This document shows positions 1-7,762 of a DNA stretch of 7,762 bases, one piece after another. Location of the stretch: assembly GCA_027451265.1 (NCBI GenBank), contig DAIDJT010000124.1, forward strand, positions 1 to 7,762. Reading direction: 5' to 3'. The notes beneath the pieces were generated by a model. It saw nothing but the letters and a program-made list of their open reading frames with translations. It was not told the origin of the DNA and ran no database searches. Origin of the DNA: Bacteroidales bacterium (lineage in GTDB: Bacteria > Bacteroidota > Bacteroidia > Bacteroidales > VadinHA17). Position numbers and translations under genes: made by a program. Positions within the stretch are counted from its first letter, which is position 1. Each line of letters begins with the position of its first letter.

Positions 1-232
1 AAAGATAGATATTGCGGTAGGGGTAATCAGTTGAGCTGCGCAGTGACAGCCGGATATCATAAGTTCTGAGAGTATCATCAATGGGGCAGGTGTATTTTGC
101 CGGGTCAAACATGCTCCATTTCCCCTTATCCAGCTTATAGTTTTCCGAGTACTGAATGCTCCGGTCGCATGCCATTGCAGCAATCGCCAGCAGCAGTGCG
201 GCTGCGATGATTTTAATTCTGCTTCCTCTCAT
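1..232 (-). CDS. gldH: GldH-like gliding motility lipoprotein, 3' end cut by the window edge
   Basis: The frame opens with ATG at 232 and stays open for 77 codons to the left edge, so only the N-terminus is present. It begins with a short basic stretch (MRGSRIK), then a hydrophobic alanine/leucine segment ending in the lipobox AMAC with Cys22 as the lipidation site. This is a signal peptidase II signal, so the product should be an envelope lipoprotein. The visible mature part includes FDPAKY and RSSTDYPYRNIYL, which resembles the start of the GldH domain. In Flavobacterium GldH is needed for gliding, but homologues are widespread in non-gliding Bacteroidota, where the role is unclear. The start overlaps the last 20 bases of ricT, implying translational coupling, and AGGAG lies just before the ATG. 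Placement after ricT is the usual order in the phylum and supports the name. The call rests on context plus a short segment, since the C-terminal part is outside the window. Confidence 0.8.
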   Translation of the reverse strand, partial: MRGSRIKIIAAALLLAIAAMACDRSIQYSENYKLDKGKWSMFDPAKYTCPIDDTLRTYDIRLSLRSSTDYPYRNIYL

Positions 233-3200
233 TTCTCCTGTGATATGGTCTGTTTTTGCCCCTCCCTTCACGCGGACGGCTCTTTGTTTCGAACCTGTCA
301 AGCCCGCTGTTCTGCAGCAGCAGGTCATTGCCTCTTTCCATACGGTTGTTGGTGGGCCCTGCCAGCAGGCTGTCGGGCTTGATGCCTTTCCTGTTGAGCT
401 GAATGATCTCGCGTACCCTTGCCACCGGTACTGCCGTCATGTTGGCGGCAATGCGCGGGTCAGTTGAATACCAGTAAACGCCGGTGTGCACTTCCATTTT
501 CATGAAGTAGGCCGTTCCTGCTGCCAGCTCAAGGGGTACTTCCCTTGAGGGGAATTCCTTCTGGGCATCAATGTAGCAGTCGAGCTCATAGTTCAGGCAG
601 CACTTAAGCTTGCCGCACTGACCGGCAAGCTTCTGCGGGTTGAGCGACAGGTCCTGGTAACGGGCGTGCGAGGTGGTGACAGAGATGAAGTTCGTTACAT
701 GGGTTGAGCAGCAGAGTTCACGCCCGCAGGTGCCTATTCCGCCTATGCGGCCAGCCTCCTGACGTGCGCCTATCTGCCTCATCTCTATTCTTATATGAAA
801 CTCTTCGGCAAGCACCTTTATCAGCTGCCGGAAATCGACCCTCTCATCGGCCAGGTAGTAAAAGATAGCCTTTGTCTTGTCACCCTGGTACTCAACGTCG
901 CCGATCTTCATTGCCAGCCCGAGGTTCTCGGCGATCTTCCTTGAACGAAGCATGGTTGTAACCTCAAGCTTCCTGGCTTCCTCCCATTTCTGAATATCAA
1001 CCGGTCTGGCCTTCCTGTAGACCTTCTTCAGCTCATCAATGACGGGTCTTGTCTTCATTTTCTTAAGCTGCTCGCTGACGAGGAACCCGGTCATGGAAAC
1101 ATACCCTATGTCGTGGCCGGGAGAGGCTTCAACGGCTACAAGATCATCCACTTCTAGTTTCAGGCTGTTCACATTGCGGTAGAAACCCTTGCGTGTATTC
1201 TTGAAGCGTACCTCAACCACCTCATTGTAGAGGGGATCAAAGGGAAGATCGGCAAGCCAGTTGTATTCATTCAGCTTGTTCGCCCCTGGTGTGTATTTTA
1301 TTTCAGGCTTTACCGGCTCCTCGCCGGGTTGGACCTGTATATCCTCGTTTATCATAACGTCAGTTTACCTTTGCCGTAAGGGATGATCAGGTTCACGCCT
1401 GCCGGCACAGCGAATGCAAAATTAGGAATAAATGTGCTATTTTCAAGTGATTCCCCCGGTTACCTGATAAGTCTCATTGTGCGGAGGGCCAGGTCAAGGA
1501 AAATCATTTTAGTGTTGCCGTTGCTCTCGACGTGGGCGTATGCAAGGTTGAACTCCCGGTTGAGGGCGTAGATGTTCTTCTCATTGATGAAAGGATGAAA
1601 CTTTCCCGAAAAATCATCTTCTGCCCGGGTCAGGTATACAAGCCTGTTTTCCCTGCCGTTGAAGTTAAGGATGAAATTCTCGCGAAGCATCCTGAGGGAG
1701 TAGGAGAGAAAGCTCTTCTGTCTTTCCCTGCCCAGTGCGGCTGTCTCTTCTGACCAGGTAACGAGGGAATGGATGTCACGGGTCCATGCCGTGCGCATCA
1801 GCTTCGTGAACCGGTCAAGGTATGCTGCAGTGTTGTCATCCGCCCGGGCAAGCTCCATTGCCCTGACCATGTTGCCGTTGGCGATGGCGGCTATCTCTGA
1901 TGCCCTGACGGGGTCCATGCCCATGGCCTTCTCAAGGTGTGCACCCAGTTCATCCGAAGCAATAGCAGGTATCCTGATGTGCTGGCATCGTGAGGTGATA
2001 GTCGGAAGCAGCCTGTCATCCTCCTCGGATACAAGAATGAAGAGTGTCCTGGCCGGGGGCTCTTCTATCATCTTGAGCAGCTTGTTGGCCGTCTCGGCAT
2101 TCATCTTCTCCGGCAGCCAGATGATCATGATCTTGAAATCAGATTCAAATGACTTCAGGCTGAGCTTGCGGATTATCTCCGCTGCCTCGGCAACCGGTAT
2201 CAGGGCCTGCTCGTTGGCCACCTCCATCGCTTCGGTCCATGTGCTCAGGGAGAAATATGGAGACCGCAGAACCATCTCGCGCCACTGCGCGATAAATGTA
2301 TCACTTACTGACTCGGAACCTGATTTCTTTTTAATGACGGGGAAAACGAAGTGAAGGTCCGGATGGATCAGCTTGTCATACTTGGCACACGAGGGGCACA
2401 CGCCGCAGGCGTCTTCGGCGGTCCGTCTCTCACAGCTGATATAACGCGCGAAAGCCAGTGCGATGGCAAACTTGCCGCTGCCCTCGGGGCCGTAAAAAAG
2501 CAGTGCATGACTGACACGGTTCTCCGTTACTGAGTTCCGCAGCCTGTCAAGCACTGCCTGCTGTCCCGGTATTTGTGAAAAATTCATTTGCCCTTCACCA
2601 TGATGAAGAGCAAATGTAGTAAAAAACAGAAGACGTAACCTGTCTGTACCTGTGCGGCAGCAGTATTCCGCTCACAGGCTGTGGCTGTGCCGGGATGCTG
2701 ACGCTACGCTGTTGCACAACAGGGTATCAGAGCGCTGCCAGTGCCCTGTCATAATCGGGTTCCTGGACAGTCTCCGGAACCAGCTCCGTGTAAACCACGT
2801 TGCCTTTTTCGTCAACAACCACTATACTGCGGGCATAAAGACCGGCCATGGGACCGTCAACAAGATCAACGCCATAGGCTTTGCCAAATTCCACGTCACG
2901 GAACCCTGACAGCGTAACAACATTTGTGATTCCTTCAGTGGAGCAGAAACGACCGTGAGCAAAGGGCAGATCCTTTGTGATTGCCAGCACAACGGTATTG
3001 TCCCTGCCTGCTGCCAGCTGGTTGAATTTGCGTACAGCGGTGGCACAAACGCCTGTGTCAAGACTCGGGGAAATGTTCAGTATCAATTTCTTGCCTGCCA
3101 GGTCCTTAAGGGAAAGGTTGCTGAGGTCTGATTTGACAAGTGTGAAGCCGGGAGCCTTGCTGCCCTTCGGGGGAAGAGATCCTGATGTGTTTACAGGATT

Positions 3201-6200
3201 GCCTCTGAGTGTGATTTTTGCCATAATTCAAGTTATTGTTTTTGTAAGTATTTCGCTTTGCGGAATATCTCAGGCAACTCCTCCGCAACCAGTTATTCCT
3301 TCTGCAGATTCTGCCTGAGGATTCTCAAATTTAACAAATCATCCTGTCATTTGTTTAATAAAAAATAAACTGACTTTATTGCGACTTTACTTGTAAGGGA
3401 ACCTTTCAACTTCTTATTTTTGTATTAAGCAAACAGAAAGCCAATACGTAAAAAGAAATTTTATGAAAATCATTGACAACTTCAATTTCAAAGGCCTCAG
3501 GGCAATCGTTCGGGTTGATTTCAACGTACCTCTCGACAAGCAAACACGCGAGGTCACCGATGACACCCGCATCCGCGGTGCGCTGAAGACGATAAAGAAA
3601 ATAACCGCTGATGGCGGCAGTGTCATTCTCATGTCTCACCTGGGCAGACCGGAGGGAGTGATGGAAAAATACTCACTGAAGCCCGTGCTGCCGGTGCTGG
3701 AGAAACACCTTGGAATGAAGGTGGCTTTTGCTCCTGACGCCCTTGGCGAAGAAGCTGTGGCAATGGCTTCAGCCCTGAAACCGGGTGAGGTAATGATGCT
3801 TGAGAACGTCAGGTTCTACCCCGAGGAAGAGGGCAAACCGGTACTGCCCGAGACCGCCACGGATGAGGAGAAGAAGGCTGCCAAGGCCGCACTCAAGGTG
3901 AAGCAGAAGGAGATGGCGAAGAAGCTGTCAACATATGCAGACGTGTATGTAAATGACGCTTTCGGCACGGCTCACAGGGCTCATGCGACCACAGCAGTCA
4001 TCGCCGGCTTCTTCCCGGAAGACAAGAGGATGTTCGGTTTCCTGATCAACAGCGAGCTGGCTGCGATGGACAGGGTGCTGAAGAGCGCCGGGAAACCCTT
4101 TACCGCAGTCATGGGCGGAGCAAAGGTATCAGACAAGATACTCATCATTGAGAACCTGCTTGACAGGGTTGACAACCTGATTATCGGCGGCGGGATGACC
4201 TATACATTCATTAAGGCTTCCGGAGGCAAAATCGGCAACTCGCTCTGCGAGACAGACAAGCTTGACGTGGCAAAGGCAATCGTTGAAAAGGCAAAAGCAA
4301 AGGGAGTCAACCTCCTCTTCCCGGTTGACGGCGTCAACGCTGACAAGTTTGATGCTGCAGCAAATACCTGTACCTCTGCCATTGATGATGTGAAGGACGG
4401 ATGGATGGGCCTGGACATCGGCCCTAAGAGCATTGAGCTGTTTGAAAAGGTCATCATGGAATCAAAAACCATCCTCTGGAACGGACCGATGGGGGTGTTT
4501 GAGATGGACAAGTTTGCAGCCGGCACCACCGCAATAGCGAAAGCTGTGGCAAAAGCTACCGAAAAGGGAGCATTCTCTCTCATCGGCGGTGGTGATTCAG
4601 TGGCAGCAATCAACAAGAACGGGCTGGCCGACAAGGTGAGCTATGTTTCCACAGGCGGCGGCGCCATGCTTGAATACATGGAAGGGAAAAAACTGCCGGG
4701 CATCACTGCAATCAGGGGAGAATAGTTTGGTTGCAGTTACCCGCGGTTGCCGGCGGATTATAATTAGTGTGCTGCCCGTGTGCCCGTGGCGCTTCTATTC
4801 CACCCTCTATGCATTACAGGTGGATTATTATCAGTGTGCTGCTCATCCTTGCCATCATCGGCCTGGATGAGACGGCACCGGAAACCAGGTAAAGCTGAAA
4901 ATGATGAAATTCCGTCATATACCGGTTCTGGCCCTTATGCTGATCCTTGCAGGCTGCGGAGGTAAGGATCAGAAAACCTCTGGAACAATAACCCTGTCGA
5001 GCGAGTTGTATGACGGCGGTTCATACTATTACGCCATGGGGCTCTCCTTTGATGAGTCAGGGGAAGTCCCCACGCTTCCCGACGAAACCAGGGCTGACAT
5101 CATCCTTCAGGCCGGGCCTATTGTCACGGGCGGACCGGTGGTGATATATCTTACAGCCAACACATTCACTCCGCCGTTTGCCCTGGCAGGAACATATAAT
5201 ACGGAGAGTGAGGCAAAAAGCGCTTTCAAAGCGCTGACCAGTATAGGCAATTATTCCTGGTCAAACCTCGCGGTAGGGGTGGCTGCCAATAAGATATGGG
5301 TGGTGAAGACACGCGATGCCAGATATGCCAAGATCAGGATCATCAGCACTACCCTTGACACTTCCGGGGACGTTCCGGTTGCCACCTGCACCCTGGAGTG
5401 GGTATGGCAGCCTGACGGATCAACAACATTTCCGGGGAAGTGATGATGAAGCCGTCTGAGGATGCAATCTTCAGCGTCTCCGGCGCCGCTGATTTTGAAA
5501 AGCTGGCGCTGGAGATATTCCGCTTACAGGCTGCCGGGTGCCCGGTTTACAGGGAGTATGTCAGCCTGCTCGGAATCAACCCGGAGGAGGTTAATTCGAT
5601 CTTTTCAATCCCTTTCATGCCCATCTCCTTTTTCAGGGATCATGCGGTCATAACATCCGGGGAAAACAGACCGGTGAAAGAAGAGGGAGAAATGGGTTCA
5701 TTCTCCTCAGGCAGCGACACAGGCAGAATTGTTCCCGGTGCCGGTAACGCAGGCAGAATTTTCCCGGGTGCCGGTAACACCGGCAGAATTGTTCCCGGCG
5801 CGGATAACGCCGGCAGAATAATACCGGGCGCCGGCAACACCGGCAGGATTTTCCTCAGCAGCGGGACCACAGGCGTAAAGCAGAGCAGGCATATTGTAAG
5901 GGAGATTTCCATATATGACCGCAGCCTGGAAGACGGGTTCAGGCATTTCTACGGTGATCCGGCCGGGTATGCCATTTTGGGATTGCTGCCCTCGTACCTT
6001 GAAAGGGAGGGTTCTTCCCTTATATATATGGTTAACAGGCTGATACAGCTATCGGGAAACAGCATCGGCGGGTTCTTCCTGGATGATCAGGCAGACCTTT
6101 TCCGGGCAATTGAAGCAGCGAGGTCTGCCGGCCTGAAGGTGCTGCTGATAGGAGTCACCTTTGCCCTCCTCGACCTTGCGGAGAAGCATCCGTGTGATCT

Positions 6201-7762
6201 TTCTGACCTGGTAATCATGGAAACAGGCGGCATGAAGGGCCGCAGGCACGAGATGATCAGGGAGGAAGTGCACGAGATATTAATAAATGCTTTCGGCGTC
6301 ACCGCGGTGCACTCGGAGTACGGGATGACCGAACTGCTCAGCCAGGCCTATTCACACGGAGGGGGGCTGTTCCGTACGCCACCCTGGATGAAGGTGCTGA
6401 TACGTGACAGCCATGATCCGATGTCGCATTCTTCCGAGGCCGGGGCAGCAGGTGGCATCAGTGTCATAGACCTTGCCAACCTCTGGTCATGTTCATTCAT
6501 CGCAACTGCCGATCTTGGCAGAATGCACCCCGGCAATCTTTTTGAGGTCCAGGGCCGCTTTGACGATTCTGACATCCGGGGATGCAATCTGCTTGTGAGC
6601 TGAAATGAGGCAATAGAAGGGCGAGCGTAGAGTAATGACCCGGTGGATCATTATAGCGAAGCAGCCAGATTGCAGGTATTGAGGCAGACAATAGGCAATA
6701 GCGCATAATATCAACACTTAAGCGCCATTGCCCATTTTATCCTGAGACCTTCGGACCTCAGACCTTCAGACCTTGTCGTAGTCAGATTCCCAGCCTGGAT
6801 TTGATGTCTGCCGGAACTGCGTTCTTATGAACCATTATGAATATCGTCTTGGCCCTGACGTAGCTCTCTGACATGTTCAGGTAACCGCCAAAGGGACTCC
6901 TTTCGGTGCCCCAGGAGTTCTTGGTGATGTAATATTTGGTTCCGTTCTGGTCCTTCACTATCCCGGTGATATGCATAAGGTGATCATCGGTAGTGACAAA
7001 AGTTTCATAACCCTTCTGACGCACTTCCTGTGTGACATCTATTTCCGGTCCCGGTTTGTCAAACATCCCCGGTGCGGGTGCGGCGCCAGGCTGCATTCCT
7101 TCAAAACGGGCCCTGTCAGTATTGGCCGGCACATCCATTTTTGAGTAATCAGGGTTGATGGCCACGCCGTTGGCATGCGAAAAGCCCTTCTCGCTCACAT
7201 CGCCGTCCCAGTTTACCGTATAACCGTTGTTCAGCGAGTAATCCATGATGCGGATCATCTCGTCTAGGGGTACATTGTAGAAGCGGTTCATTTCCCAGTT
7301 GTCAGGTACTTCCAGGAGCCCCTGGGTGTAGAACGGGAAATGGGAGACTGAAGTGATGTGCACATAATCATCCATATTCAGTCCAAGACTTGCGGCAAAT
7401 GTTTTTGGGGTGTAGCTCTGACCCTTGTAGGTAAAGGTGGCGGGCACCTCGCCCAGGTAGATGTCAAGGATGGCCCCTGTCACTTCGTTTGATTCCTTGC
7501 TCAGACGTTTCAGTTTTACCGGAACGGTTGTGACGGCGTCTATGTAAGACTGGAGTTCACGGTGGTTATGCACCGGTGAATCATAACTGATGCCGGTATA
7601 TACTTCCTGCGGCACTATTCCGTCCTCATTGAATACCCTTAACCATGACGGTGAGATGCTACCCTCACCCAGGTTGCCCTTCCCCTGGCGAAGATAATTG
7701 TCAAGTATCCTGTTCTCATATGTTTTCCTAACCACGAACATTTCCGACAGATCATATTCTCC

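Overview
The window looks like chromosomal DNA of a Bacteroidota member, most likely in the Bacteroidales or a related order, with roughly balanced GC. The reasons are the order holB-ricT-gldH (GldH occurs only in this phylum), A-rich leaders without Shine-Dalgarno sites, several TAnnTTTG boxes matching the Bacteroidota -7 promoter consensus, and family versions typical of the phylum (a PGK with a charged insert, a LuxE/PaaK-type acyl-protein synthetase, a bleomycin-hydrolase-type C1 peptidase). No tRNA, rRNA, CRISPR array, transposase or phage gene was seen.

Layout. Positions 1-3224 hold four minus-strand genes, read right to left: tpx (thiol peroxidase), holB (DNA polymerase III delta prime), ricT (PSP1-domain, cysteine-rich RicT/YaaT) and gldH (lipoprotein, cut by the left edge). 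ricT and gldH overlap by 20 bases and probably share a promoter in the holB-ricT gap. Positions 3225-3462 are a divergent control region between tpx and pgk. pgk (phosphoglycerate kinase, plus strand) fills 3463-4725. Positions 4726-4900 contain an imperfect 23-base direct repeat and a possible 27-codon hydrophobic small ORF. Next come a lipoprotein of unknown function (4901-5443) and a LuxE-type adenylate-forming acyl-protein synthetase (5443-6603), joined by a TGATG overlap. Positions 6604-6781 separate convergent genes and carry a long hairpin plus a short-period repeat. From 6782 to the right edge lies the C-terminal part of a C1-family cysteine peptidase on the minus strand, without its catalytic cysteine.

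Most genes are housekeeping: replication clamp loading, RNA-processing or regulatory RicT, a gliding/type IX secretion-associated lipoprotein, peroxide detoxification and glycolysis. The least ordinary part is the LuxE-type gene. Directly before its adenylation motif (SSGTTG) sit four in-frame 30-base repeats encoding GRI-x-PGAGN-(A/T)-like decamers. The repeat unit aligns position by position with the adenylation motif segment (GRIFLSSGTT), as if the nucleotide-binding loop itself had been duplicated and degenerated. I see no complete new multi-gene defence or biosynthetic system. The repeat-expanded synthetase, its lipoprotein partner and the small hydrophobic ORF are the parts most worth a second look.
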